Assembly: GCA_016705235.1 (NCBI GenBank) | Contig: JADIYP010000006.1 | Span: 1,488,001 to 1,552,000, forward strand | Direction: 5' to 3' | Length of the DNA stretch: 64,000 bases | Source of the DNA: Candidatus Leptovillus affinis | GTDB taxonomy: Bacteria; Chloroflexota; Anaerolineae; Promineifilales; Promineifilaceae | Shown here: in pieces, positions 1 to 8,251 of the stretch | Numbering within the stretch: position 1 is the stretch's first letter | Layout of the letters: every line of letters starts with the position of its first letter | Notes under the pieces: model-generated | The model's input: the letters and a program-made list of their open reading frames with translations, nothing else | Database searches by the model: none | What the model was told of the DNA's origin: nothing | Program-made: the position numbers and the translations under genes

Positions 1-1
1 C

Positions 2-553
2 AGCGAATTGATCACCGTTCCCGGATTGATCAATCTGGACTTTGCTGACGTTAAGACAATCATGTCCCTGGGCGGCGCAGCCCTGATGGCTGTCGGCCAT
101 GGGTCCGGTGACGATCGCGCCCAAAAGGCGGCCGAGCAAGCGCTGGCCAGCCGTTTGTTAGACATTACCATCGACGGCGCGCGCGGCATCCTCTTTAATG
201 TGACCGGCGGCCCAGACTTAAGTCTGTTCGAGATCAATCAAGCCGCGGCCATCATCCGCGAAACCGCCCACCCCGAAGTCAATCTGATCTTTGGCGCGGT
301 GATCGACGAAACCATGGGCGACGCCATTCGCATTACCGTAATTGCCACCGGATTTGAGCATTCTTTACCGATGATGCGCCCAATTAACCGGCAAGCCACG
401 CAATCCAGCGGCAGTTTGCGCCGGGAACCCGTCTCCGTCGGCAGCAATCGCCCCAGCACACCTGCGCCATCCAGCCGGGTGGAACCCGATTCCTCTTCTG
501 CCTATCGCATTAACGATATCGACGTCCCCGCTTTTTTGCGTAAAAAACGCTAA
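2..553 (+). CDS. ftsZ: Cell division protein FtsZ, C-terminal part (gene cut by window edge)
   Basis: FtsZ is the tubulin-like GTPase that polymerises into the cytokinetic ring under the membrane. The reading frame is open from base 2, so the start lies outside the window and 183 residues are visible. They begin in the conserved stretch ELITVPGLINLDFADVK and continue through the C-terminal GTPase-activating domain (GGAALMAVGHGSGDDRA, LLDITIDGARGILFNVTGG, FGAVIDETMGDAIRITVIATGF). A Ser/Pro-rich variable linker follows, then a terminal tail DIDVPAFLRKKR, the usual FtsZ peptide that binds FtsA and other partners. An internal TTG at base 8 is not the true start. The GTP-binding N-terminal half cannot be seen. 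Identification is secure. Confidence 0.96.
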   Translation, partial: SELITVPGLINLDFADVKTIMSLGGAALMAVGHGSGDDRAQKAAEQALASRLLDITIDGARGILFNVTGGPDLSLFEINQAAAIIRETAHPEVNLIFGAVIDETMGDAIRITVIATGFEHSLPMMRPINRQATQSSGSLRREPVSVGSNRPSTPAPSSRVEPDSSSAYRINDIDVPAFLRKKR

Positions 554-562
554 TTTTTAGAC

Positions 563-594
563 GCAGTGTACAGCGTTTACACGCTGTACACTGC
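563..594 (+). terminator. Perfect 14-bp hairpin after ftsZ
   Basis: Arms at 563-576 and 581-594 are perfect inverse complements around a 4-base loop, ten bases after the ftsZ stop. No long T-run follows directly, although an A/T-rich stretch lies at 617-636. It probably ends or stabilises the ftsZ transcript. The terminator call is inference. Confidence 0.5.
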
Positions 595-649
595 CTGTTC
601 ACCTAAAAACGGCCGTAAATTTTTTAAGGTTTTTTCACGCATAACCACC

Positions 650-678
650 TTGTCTGGTAAACGGCCGTATGCTATAAT
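650..678 (+). promoter_or_regulatory. Sigma-70 type promoter for nrdR
   Basis: A -35 box TTGTCT (650-655) and a perfect -10 box TATAAT (673-678) are separated by 17 bp. This gives a transcript start near 685 and a leader of about 120 nt before nrdR. One copy of ACGGCCGT (661-668) sits inside the spacer. Confidence 0.7.
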
Positions 679-750
679 GTCGCCACTCTCGCACGCCAAA
701 TATAGGGTAATTGCAGTTCTTATCCCCATATATGGCACATGCGATTCGAT

Positions 751-781
751 TTACACCCAAAAAACACATCCCTGGGTGTAA
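751..781 (+). promoter_or_regulatory. Inverted repeat in the nrdR leader
   Basis: TTACACCCA (751-759) and TGGGTGTAA (773-781) are perfect inverse complements 13 bp apart, just before the nrdR ribosome-binding site at 790-795. It could be an RNA hairpin or a protein-binding site. It does not match the usual NrdR-box layout, so autoregulation through it is only a guess. Confidence 0.35.
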
Positions 782-803
782 ACCTGTTGAAGGAGTTCCG
801 AAC

Positions 804-1256
804 GTGAAATGCCCGTATTGCGATAACGACAAAACCCGCGTCATCGACACCAGTCACGACGGCCGTGGCGGCACACGCCGCCGCCGGGTTTGTGATCATT
901 GTGATCAACGATTTAGCTCATACGAACGCCCAATCCTGGCCACCCCCATGCTGGTCAAGCGGGATGGAACACGTGAAGAATTCTCACGCGACAAAGTTCT
1001 TGCCGGCGTGCGCGTCGCCTGCGCCAAACGGCCAGTCGCCGCCGCCGACATTGAGCACATCGCCGGGGAAATTGAAGCTGAACTGCAACAACTGGGACGC
1101 GCAGAAGTGCCAAGCCGTCTCGTGGGCGACAAAATCATCGCCAAGCTCAAAGAGCTGGATGAGGTCGCCTACATTCGCTACGCCATCGTTTACTTAGGCC
1201 TCGACGACCTGGAATCCATTCGAACCGAAATCGATCGTCTATTACAGACCAAATAA
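804..1256 (+). CDS. nrdR: Transcriptional repressor NrdR
   Basis: NrdR represses ribonucleotide reductase genes when its ATP-cone domain senses the (d)ATP balance. The 150-residue product has the family's normal length. It starts with the zinc ribbon MKCPYCDNDKTRVIDT...RRRRVCDHCDQRF (two CxxC pairs) and continues with an ATP-cone from about residue 47 (VKRDGTREEFSRDKVLAGV). The GTG at 804 was chosen over upstream in-frame starts because MKCPYC is the family N-terminus and AAGGAG at 790-795 lies 8 bp upstream. It precedes the class II reductase gene by about 95 bp, its expected regulatory target. Identification is firm. Confidence 0.95.
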   Translation: MKCPYCDNDKTRVIDTSHDGRGGTRRRRVCDHCDQRFSSYERPILATPMLVKRDGTREEFSRDKVLAGVRVACAKRPVAAADIEHIAGEIEAELQQLGRAEVPSRLVGDKIIAKLKELDEVAYIRYAIVYLGLDDLESIRTEIDRLLQTK

Positions 1257-1350
1257 TAGCAGGCTGCCCCTCTCGCCAGCGCTCTTCCTGCGGGTCTGGT
1301 CTATATCTTTGTGTCCAAAACCTTTATCTAAATTGAGAAGGAGTGTATTC

Positions 1351-3690
1351 ATGTCTGAAAATCAAGGCGGGACGATTAATTTGTTGCCCCAAACAGAGCA
1401 AAAGAAAAATGGCCTCAATGGGAAAAATGGAACCAATGGCTCCAAGTCCATGGGAGCAGAGAGCATTTACTTTAAAGTGGCCATACCCAAGCAAATAATC
1501 AAGCGCGACGGCCGTATCGTTTCCTTCGATGCCGGACGCATACAAGTCGCCTTGGAACGCTGTTTTTCCAGTCTGGCCAACCCACCCAAAACTTCCGTTG
1601 AAGACCTGACCCAACAAGTCGTCAATGTGGTCGCCGCCAAATATGACCTCCCTACTGTGGAAGGCGTACAAGACATAGTTGAAATGGCGCTGCAAGCCGC
1701 CGGGGAATACGAAGCCGCCAAACACTACATCCTCTATCGCGCCGAACACGCCAAAATGCGCGTCCGCCGCCCCGTCCCAGAAGACGTGCGCCAGGCATTC
1801 GCCCAATCAGACAAATATTTTCCAACTCAACTGCAAAAATTCCAATTTTATGACAAGTACTCGCGCTTTAGCTACGAATTAGGCCGCCGCGAAACCTGGA
1901 TTGAAACCGTAGACCGCGCCGTGGACTACATGAAAGAATTATCAGACTACCGCCTGCCAGCAGAAACCTACGACCGCATTCGCAAAGGCATTTTAGAGAT
2001 GAAGGTGATGCCCTCCATGCGGCTGCTGGCCATGGCCGGCCCGGCTGCCCGGCGAAATAACATCGCCCTCTACAACTGCTCCTACATGCCCGTAGACAGC
2101 ATCGACTCGTTTGTGGAGGCGTTGATCATCTCCATGAGCGGCTGCGGCGTTGGCTTTTCCGTAGAACGACAATATGTAGAGCAATTTCCACGCATCGCCC
2201 GGCAGAAAGGCAACCCGCCAGCCACCTGCACTGTCATCGATTCATCCGAAGGGTGGGCCGAGGCTGTGCGCATCGGGATCACCGCCTGGTTTGAAGGGGA
2301 AGACGTTATTTTTGATTATTCCGAGGTGCGGCCAGCGGGCGCGCCGCTGCGGGTAAAAGGCGGGCGCGCCTCTGGCCCAGAACCGCTGCGCAAGATGTTA
2401 GAGTTTGCCCGCGGCCGGATTTTGTCACGGCAAGGGGGATTTTTACGGCCGTTAGACGCCCACGACATGATGTGCGCCGTTGGCGATGCGGCCGTATCCG
2501 GCGGCGTGCGCCGCACCGCCATGATCTCGCTGTTTGATTACGACGATCTGGAGATGCTGCACTGCAAAGACGGGGATTTCTGGCGCAATAACAGCCAGCG
2601 CTGGAATGCCAACAATTCCGCCGTCTGGCCAGAACGCGAGCTTTCCCAAACAGAAATCACGCGCTTTGTTTTGGATATGGTGGAATCTGGCCGTGGCGAA
2701 CCAGGCATTTTTAACCGCAAAGCGGCTGTAGACGGCCGTACGGCGCGCCGTCAGGCGGCTGTTTTTGGCACCAACCCATGCGGCGAAATTTTGTTACGGC
2801 CGTATCAATTCTGCAACCTCTCCAGCGCCGTGGCCCGCTCCGAAGACACCTACGAAACCCTGAAAGAAAAAGTAGAACTGGCCGCCATCATTGGCACCAT
2901 CCAATCAATGGCAACCTACTTCCCCGGACTGCGCCCACAGTGGAAACAAAACTGCGTCGAAGAACGCTTGTTGGGGGTAGACCTCAATGGACAAATGGAC
3001 AGTCAGGCTGCCCAAGACCCGGAAATTCAGACCAAACTGCAACAAGTAGCCATAGAAACAAATCGGCACTATGCGGCGATATTGGGCATCAACCAATCCG
3101 CAGCTACCACCTGCGTCAAGCCATCGGGCAACTCCTCCCAACTGCTCAACTCCGCCTCCGGTTTGCACGCCCGCTGGTCGGAATATTACATCCGCAACGT
3201 GCGCGTCGGCACCCATTCACCAGTCTGCAAAGTCTTGCAAGACGCCGGTGTGCCCATGGACCCAGAAAATGGGCAGACACGCGAAAATGCCAACACCTGG
3301 GTCATCCATTTTCCTGTCAAATCGCCAGATGGCGCCATCACGCGCAATGACCGTACTGCCCTGGAACAATGCGATTTCTGGCTGCAAAACAAACTCAATT
3401 ACACTGAACACAATCCTTCCGTTACCATCACCTACCAGCAAGATGAAGTATTAGACATCATTCGCTGGATTTGGGAACATCAAGACAAAATAGGCGGCAT
3501 GGCCTTTTTGCCCGCCTTCGATGCCCAATACGACCAAATGCCTTACGTAGAGACAGGTCTGGAGGAATACGAGCAGTTAGTGGGCAAGTTCCCAGAAATC
3601 GATTTCTCTAAAATCTATCGCTACGAGGAAGAAGATCTGACCACTGCCGCCCAAGAATTTGCCTGTCTATCGGGTCAATGTGATGTTTGA
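1351..3690 (+). CDS. nrdJ: Adenosylcobalamin-dependent (class II) ribonucleotide reductase
   Basis: This enzyme makes deoxyribonucleotides with a B12-derived radical, so it works with or without oxygen. The 779-residue product has an ATP-cone near residues 48-135 (KQIIKRDGRIVSFDAGRIQ) and then the reductase barrel. Visible motifs are the substrate-region cysteine in SMSGCGVGFSVERQ, the active-site loop NPCGEILL, and a C-terminal redox pair CLSGQCDV that would be recycled by thioredoxin. The ATG at 1351 was preferred because GAAGGAG lies just upstream; an in-frame start at 1309 lacks one. No nrdAB or nrdD genes occur nearby. The exact subclass (monomeric triphosphate versus dimeric diphosphate reductase) was judged by eye and is less sure than the class. 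Confidence 0.93.
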   Translation: MSENQGGTINLLPQTEQKKNGLNGKNGTNGSKSMGAESIYFKVAIPKQIIKRDGRIVSFDAGRIQVALERCFSSLANPPKTSVEDLTQQVVNVVAAKYDLPTVEGVQDIVEMALQAAGEYEAAKHYILYRAEHAKMRVRRPVPEDVRQAFAQSDKYFPTQLQKFQFYDKYSRFSYELGRRETWIETVDRAVDYMKELSDYRLPAETYDRIRKGILEMKVMPSMRLLAMAGPAARRNNIALYNCSYMPVDSIDSFVEALIISMSGCGVGFSVERQYVEQFPRIARQKGNPPATCTVIDSSEGWAEAVRIGITAWFEGEDVIFDYSEVRPAGAPLRVKGGRASGPEPLRKMLEFARGRILSRQGGFLRPLDAHDMMCAVGDAAVSGGVRRTAMISLFDYDDLEMLHCKDGDFWRNNSQRWNANNSAVWPERELSQTEITRFVLDMVESGRGEPGIFNRKAAVDGRTARRQAAVFGTNPCGEILLRPYQFCNLSSAVARSEDTYETLKEKVELAAIIGTIQSMATYFPGLRPQWKQNCVEERLLGVDLNGQMDSQAAQDPEIQTKLQQVAIETNRHYAAILGINQSAATTCVKPSGNSSQLLNSASGLHARWSEYYIRNVRVGTHSPVCKVLQDAGVPMDPENGQTRENANTWVIHFPVKSPDGAITRNDRTALEQCDFWLQNKLNYTEHNPSVTITYQQDEVLDIIRWIWEHQDKIGGMAFLPAFDAQYDQMPYVETGLEEYEQLVGKFPEIDFSKIYRYEEEDLTTAAQEFACLSGQCDV

Positions 3691-3792
3691 CGGCCGTTCC
3701 TACAAACAATGTAAATCGGTCCCAAAAATACCAACGAGTAGGATTTTAGTAACAATAGATGTAAGATAAACTCAATATGCTGGGTTTTTATA

Positions 3793-3821
3793 TTGACATG
3801 ATGCTTGAGATTCGGCATAAT
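3793..3821 (+). promoter_or_regulatory. Strong consensus promoter for the 59-aa peptide gene
   Basis: TTGACA (3793-3798, perfect -35) and CATAAT (3816-3821) are spaced by 17 bp. The transcript would begin near 3828, giving a leader of about 55 nt. It is among the best promoters in the window and drives a single tiny gene. Confidence 0.75.
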
Positions 3822-3883
3822 AGCCCTAATATTTTGTAGGAGCCAGCGTGCTAATCAGACGCAGCGTACAAGGAGACAAACAA

Positions 3884-4063
3884 ATGTTCATGAATCAACA
3901 GCCCTCCGAGGTTGAAACCAACATCACTGAAAACAATCAACCCCTGCCGTATGAAACCCCAGCGGTTATTTACGAAGGTGTCATCACAACCAGAGCCGGC
4001 TCTCCAGTCGGTGGCGGCGACAGCGAAAATGGTGTCGATCCGGCTGATTTGTTTGGCAGCTAG
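3884..4063 (+). CDS. 59-aa peptide, candidate RiPP-type precursor
   Basis: I do not recognise a named family. The peptide has an Asn/Glu-rich head, then PYETPAVIYEGVITTRAGSP, then a Gly/Asp-rich tail VGGGDSENGVDPADLFGS. The Y-x-x-P motif followed by hydrophobic residues resembles the leader segment that recognition elements of lasso and related RiPP systems bind; TTRAG would be the leader/core border. The ATG at 3884 has AAGGAG 8 bp upstream. The gene stands alone between a consensus promoter and a strong terminator, which implies a real, well-expressed product. No modification enzyme is encoded next to it. A structural or signalling peptide is an alternative. The gene call is good; the function is inference. 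Confidence 0.65.
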   Translation: MFMNQQPSEVETNITENNQPLPYETPAVIYEGVITTRAGSPVGGGDSENGVDPADLFGS

Positions 4064-4121
4064 CCATCTAAATAGCACGCGCATCAATTGATGTTTGCCT
4101 CTTAATTCGCATTCTAAATAC

Positions 4122-4162
4122 AAGAACCTTTGCCCTCTGAAAAGGGCAAAGGTTCTTTTTTT
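4122..4162 (+). terminator. Rho-independent terminator of the 59-aa peptide gene
   Basis: A perfect 15-bp stem (4122-4136 with 4143-4157, loop CTGAAA) runs into seven T residues ending at 4162. Confidence 0.92.
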
Positions 4163-4204
4163 GTTTGCCACGGTTATAGAAACCAATCTCCCGGTTAAAC
4201 GCAG

Positions 4205-4313
4205 CTAGCAGTCTGTCGGAGAACCTCTTTTTGTAGCCGGGGTATCCTTACCCCGCCTCTGGAAGACGCGGTAAGAAACCGCGGCTACGAGTACTTTTCC
4301 GACAAACTGCTAG
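4205..4313 (+). repeat. CTAG-ended 109-bp MITE-like element, copy 1
   Basis: The element begins CTAGCAGTCTGTCGGA and ends with the near inverse complement TCCGACAAACTGCTAG. Its middle is a GTAGCC...GGCTAC double hairpin (REPIN-like). It encodes nothing. Four further copies lie at 23206-23314, 52478-52585, 55193-55303 (inverted) and 61484-61591 (inverted). This copy ends one base before the stop codon of the downstream minus-strand gene. Confidence 0.85.
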
Positions 4314-4314
4314 G

Positions 4315-7300
4315 CTATGGGACCGCACCCGGACTGGGGAACGGCCACTCTCTAAAATCCATCAGACAATCATCTGTATCCCGCCAATAAGGCCAGCGTT
4401 CCAGGCTGGCATTTAACAAGCTGACCAGCGGGCAGGCAACCACCCCCGGATAGCTCCCTACCCCATACGTCACCACATCCACAATCTGATCTTGCGCATT
4501 GCGCAGGATTACCTCGTCGCCCTGGTTGCCTAGCTGCAAAAACGTCGCCGGATCGCCCCAGGCCAAATCGTCGAGCATATCGGGTACGGCCGTTACCGTA
4601 TTCAAAATCTCAAAATCGGGGTATACGCCATATTCCGCAAAAAAATCGATGCCGCTAATAGCCACCACCAGGGTCTCGCCGTGCGCCAGCAACGTTCCGG
4701 GCGGAAAACGGCGCACGTCTTCAAAATCCGTGGGGTTGACCGCATCTCCGAGGCTGTAGTGGCTTAAGTCCCAGATTTGCGGCGTCGGGTTAACCAACTC
4801 GATAAATTCGCTGGAGTCTGAGCCTGGCGGATCATACAAGATTTCGCTAATCAGCGGATGGCTGGCTGCGCCGACATAATTATGGTAAATGCCGGGTAGG
4901 TACACCCGATAGGGCCAATCATGCAAAAACATATCGGCGAGCATGGTGAAGAGGGCATCCGATTGGATTTGCAAAGCCAACTCGCGGTTGTCTTTGTGTG
5001 ATTGTTCGGAACCATTCAGGCTGCCAACATGGATATACCCACGGCCGTTTACCTCCACCAGCACCATTTTGTTATGAATCCCCAGCCCGGTCGGGTTGCC
5101 CAGCGCGCACGCCAACGGCAAATGCTCCGCCATCGCCAGTTGATTCACATACTCACAAGTCGCCCGGTTGCTGGTGGGGCTGGCCTCGTCATCAAAATAG
5201 CTGTCCAGCAGCAGGCGCACCACTGCGCCGCGCCGCGAGGCGGCGATATAAGCTTCCAAGCGCGGGTTCGGGTCTGTGGCGGGCGCGCCGCCGATGGTTG
5301 GCCCCCAATACGGCCGTTCATACAACTGCTCCACCAGTATCCTATCTCCCAATCCAGCCTGTTTAACCAGCCCCAACAAAGCGTCCACATCGCGCAAACT
5401 GTTTTCCGGCGACTGAATAATCTCCAGCGGAAATACGCCGGAAACGACCAGCGGATCGGCATAACGCACGGCATAGGTTATGCCGCCCGTCTGGGTGATG
5501 GGCACAAAACCGGGCGTTGGCAGCCAATCGGCCGTTGGCTGCCAACGAACAAGGTCCTGATGGGTCCGATCAAAATCATGGGCCAGCAAGGTCTGAACGT
5601 GCTGCGCCACAGTCGGCGCATTGGTAATCACCACTAGACCGCGCCGCCCCCACGTTCCGTCTGATTTGTCGTCGTTGGGCAGGCTGTCGGGCGAAAAATT
5701 CTGGCTGCTGATGACCGCCCAGGTTTCGTCGATGAGCATGTATTTGGCGTGCACATAACCATACCGATCATAAATTTTGGCCGTCGCATCGTTGATCATG
5801 AACCAACACGCGCCAGCAGCCTGCTCGATTTCGCGGCAACTATATTTTTCTTGATCGGTCAGGCCGCCGGCCGGGCCGCCTTCCAGCAGCAGCGTCACGG
5901 AGACGCCGCGCCCGGCAGCGCGGATGAGCGCTTCGCTGATGGCGATGCTTTCGACGGTGAGCGATCCGACGTGGATGCGGTTTTGCGCCTGATCGATTTG
6001 GGCGACGATGGCTTCGTAGGCGTTGTCGGGCGCAATGGCCAGGGTGATGACGGCCGTTTCCGTCACCTGCGTCGTGAAAAAGAACGCATCCAGGTCCCAG
6101 CCAGGGTAACGCACTTTACGGCCGTTAATCACATCCGTGGTGGACTGCGCCCAATCGGCGGCCGTGTCGGTGTCCGGCACAGGCTGGCCGGTGAGTTGGT
6201 CGCGCATCCGGTAAACAATTTGCCCCGCCACCGGCAGGCCGCTGCCCACATACGGCCGTATCGCCGCCCCCAGCCAGCCGGCCTGATTGGTATTACCCGC
6301 TTCGTACACCAGCACGTCTACCAAAATTCCGGCCGCGTTCATCAGCAGCGCCTCATCGCCGTCATTGGCAAAACCCGGCCAGGAACCGGTCAACAGGGGC
6401 AGCGGCAGTCCAACGGCCGTTTTCGCCAAATCGGGCAAGTGGCCAAACTGTCGTTGAAAGGCCAGGGCGTCGTTGGCCAGCCAGACGGCCGTGTGCGCCG
6501 GAATAACAACACCTGCCGGAATCAGGACCGCCGCCGAACCATCGCTAATTTGCCAGCCGCCCACGTTTACCGGCTGCTCGCTCACGTTGCGCAAGGCGAC
6601 CGCTTCGTCGAGTACGCCTTCGTAGCCATCGTAATGCACAGCGTCGATGACCACATCACGGCTGGTAATGATGGTAACGGCCGTCGCCATATTATTGCTC
6701 TGGGTAGTCTCGGTTGCTGCCGTGGCCGCCCGGATGGTGTTGGTGATGGAGCCGGAAACGGCCGTGCCCAGGGTCGCCGTCAAACTAAATTGCACGTCGG
6801 CTTGCGGCGGCAGATCGCCAAGCTGCCAGACCACCGTTTGGGTGACCGGCTGCGGCAGAGGATACCCGCTGCTGTCGGCTGCGTAGGTGAGGCCGGTCGG
6901 CAGGTTGTCGGTTAGAATGGTTTGCACGGCCGTCAGGACGCCCACGTTTTGCACCCGAACCTGATACACCACGCTGTCTCCCGGCGCGGCAATGGTGGGG
7001 CCAGTTTTTGTCACCGCCAGATCGGCGGCTGGCGGCAGTTCGCAGGAGGCAAAGGGTGTGCCATCAACATGCGTACCAGGGGAAAACAGCGACCCATTGG
7101 AACCGGCAGCCAGTGTGTGTTTAATCAACGGAGCGGCTCCGGTAAGGTCTGGGCTGCGCGTGAGAGACTGGTTGTCGCCGCCTTCGCTGCCGTAGGTGTA
7201 GGAGATAACGGCCGTTTGCGCTGCATCTAATAAAGTGACAGTCTCGTCAGCATTGTTTAGGCTCAGACTGCTCGTCGTTTGCACAATGCTACCGCCAAAA

Positions 7301-7665
7301 TCCCCGGTAGGATTCCCGCCGCCAAAGACGACGATTGCGCAGCCCGATGGCAACACAGTCCCCATCGGGAAGGTATGGCGCGGGGTGATAGGAGAAGCAA
7401 GATCATGTAATGTCCAACCGCTAATATCTAGTAGCCCACCGCTCGTATTGATTAACTCAACAAATTCATCATCATCAGAACTGATTACCCCATCACCATT
7501 AGCATCACCATTCACGCTATCTGGATCGGCATTGATTTCGTTGATGATGATAGGGGAATCGGTGGGGGCGGCTACGGCCGTTTCCCGGCCAAAATCTAAC
7601 AAAACAAACAAAAACACAACTGGCACGAAAACGATCAACACCAAGCAAACCACACGTTTACACAT
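4315..7665 (-). CDS. Secreted protein with lamin-tail domains, a DUF11 repeat and two phospholipase-D-like domains
   Basis: This 1116-residue protein has an N-terminal signal segment (about residues 1-35, ending AVAAP) and is predicted to be exported. In order it has a lamin-tail (LTD) domain (~40-130), a DUF11 adhesin-type domain (ADLAVTKTGPTIAAPGDSV, ~215-325), a second LTD (~335-460), two PLD-like domains and a third LTD (~935-1080). The first PLD motif is HAKYMLID (HxK-x4-D); the second is HNKMVLVE, where the usual Asp is Glu. PLD enzymes cut phosphodiesters in lipids or nucleic acids, so an extracellular nuclease or lipase is likely but unproven. The ATG at 7665 is preferred over the GTG at 7668 because AGGAGG (7671-7676) lies 5 bp upstream. 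Confidence 0.85.
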   Translation of the reverse strand: MCKRVVCLVLIVFVPVVFLFVLLDFGRETAVAAPTDSPIIINEINADPDSVNGDANGDGVISSDDDEFVELINTSGGLLDISGWTLHDLASPITPRHTFPMGTVLPSGCAIVVFGGGNPTGDFGGSIVQTTSSLSLNNADETVTLLDAAQTAVISYTYGSEGGDNQSLTRSPDLTGAAPLIKHTLAAGSNGSLFSPGTHVDGTPFASCELPPAADLAVTKTGPTIAAPGDSVVYQVRVQNVGVLTAVQTILTDNLPTGLTYAADSSGYPLPQPVTQTVVWQLGDLPPQADVQFSLTATLGTAVSGSITNTIRAATAATETTQSNNMATAVTIITSRDVVIDAVHYDGYEGVLDEAVALRNVSEQPVNVGGWQISDGSAAVLIPAGVVIPAHTAVWLANDALAFQRQFGHLPDLAKTAVGLPLPLLTGSWPGFANDGDEALLMNAAGILVDVLVYEAGNTNQAGWLGAAIRPYVGSGLPVAGQIVYRMRDQLTGQPVPDTDTAADWAQSTTDVINGRKVRYPGWDLDAFFFTTQVTETAVITLAIAPDNAYEAIVAQIDQAQNRIHVGSLTVESIAISEALIRAAGRGVSVTLLLEGGPAGGLTDQEKYSCREIEQAAGACWFMINDATAKIYDRYGYVHAKYMLIDETWAVISSQNFSPDSLPNDDKSDGTWGRRGLVVITNAPTVAQHVQTLLAHDFDRTHQDLVRWQPTADWLPTPGFVPITQTGGITYAVRYADPLVVSGVFPLEIIQSPENSLRDVDALLGLVKQAGLGDRILVEQLYERPYWGPTIGGAPATDPNPRLEAYIAASRRGAVVRLLLDSYFDDEASPTSNRATCEYVNQLAMAEHLPLACALGNPTGLGIHNKMVLVEVNGRGYIHVGSLNGSEQSHKDNRELALQIQSDALFTMLADMFLHDWPYRVYLPGIYHNYVGAASHPLISEILYDPPGSDSSEFIELVNPTPQIWDLSHYSLGDAVNPTDFEDVRRFPPGTLLAHGETLVVAISGIDFFAEYGVYPDFEILNTVTAVPDMLDDLAWGDPATFLQLGNQGDEVILRNAQDQIVDVVTYGVGSYPGVVACPLVSLLNASLERWPYWRDTDDCLMDFREWPFPSPGAVP

Positions 7666-7759
7666 CACTCCCTCCTGGGTTAGTGCGGATTGTCGAGCGC
7701 AGATTAAACATCCGTCTCCAACATAACGCTAAATTAATTGATTAAAAACTTCTCTGGCA

Positions 7760-7819
7760 AGACCCCAAGGGTTTAATACCCCAATAATCCAAATTCTCAG
7801 AGGCAAACCCTTGGGGTCT
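7760..7819. repeat. 60-bp inverted element, CCCCAAGGG family, copy 1
   Basis: AGACCCCAAGGGTTT (7760-7774) faces AAACCCTTGGGGTCT (7805-7819), a perfect 15-bp pair. Further copies are at 16845-16904 and, with a shorter loop, at 31867-31900. The gap 7669-8251 holds only this element and the tandem repeats at 7942-8226; I see no gene in it. Confidence 0.8.
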
Positions 7820-7941
7820 GCATAATTACAACTTTTCTTGCGTACACGCCGCTGTCAACCAGCAAACCAACAGAACAACAGCTACGTTTATAGATGAACT
7901 CAAAATCAAATTCAAGCGAAACAAGGGTGACTTTTGGACTA

Positions 7942-8226
7942 GTAGCCGGGGTATCCCTACCCCGCTCCCCCAGACGCGATAAGAAATCGCGGCTACAGAT
8001 GAGCAAGAGCTAGAGCGAGAGCTAGAGGAAGAAACCGAAAAACCGCGTTCCTCCTCGTAGCCGGGGTATCCCTACCCCGCTCCCCCAGACGCGATAAGAA
8101 ATCGCGGCTACAGATGAGCGAGAGCTAGAGCGAGAGCTAGAGGAAGAAACCGAGAAACCGCGTTCCTCCTCGTAGCCGGGGTATCCCTACCCCGCTCCCC
8201 CAGACGCGATAAGAAATCGCGGCTAC
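7942..8226. repeat. 115-bp tandem repeat, three REPIN-like double hairpins
   Basis: Three 55-bp GTAGCC...GGCTAC elements start at 7942, 8057 and 8172, exactly 115 bp apart. They are joined by nearly identical 60-bp linkers rich in GAGCGAGAGC. Each element folds as two hairpins, one from GGGGTATCCCTACCCC and one from GCGATAAGAAATCGC. Confidence 0.88.
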
Positions 8227-8251
8227 AGCTAGAGATCTCCCAATCTCCTTT

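Noticed and set aside
679..803. NrdR box in the nrdR leader
   Set aside because: The inverted repeat TTACACCCA/TGGGTGTAA has the wrong spacing and sequence for the usual paired NrdR boxes.
5749..6915. 388-aa frame opposite the LTD-PLD protein
   Set aside because: Shadow of a well-supported gene; composition rich in Arg, Gly and His without domain features.
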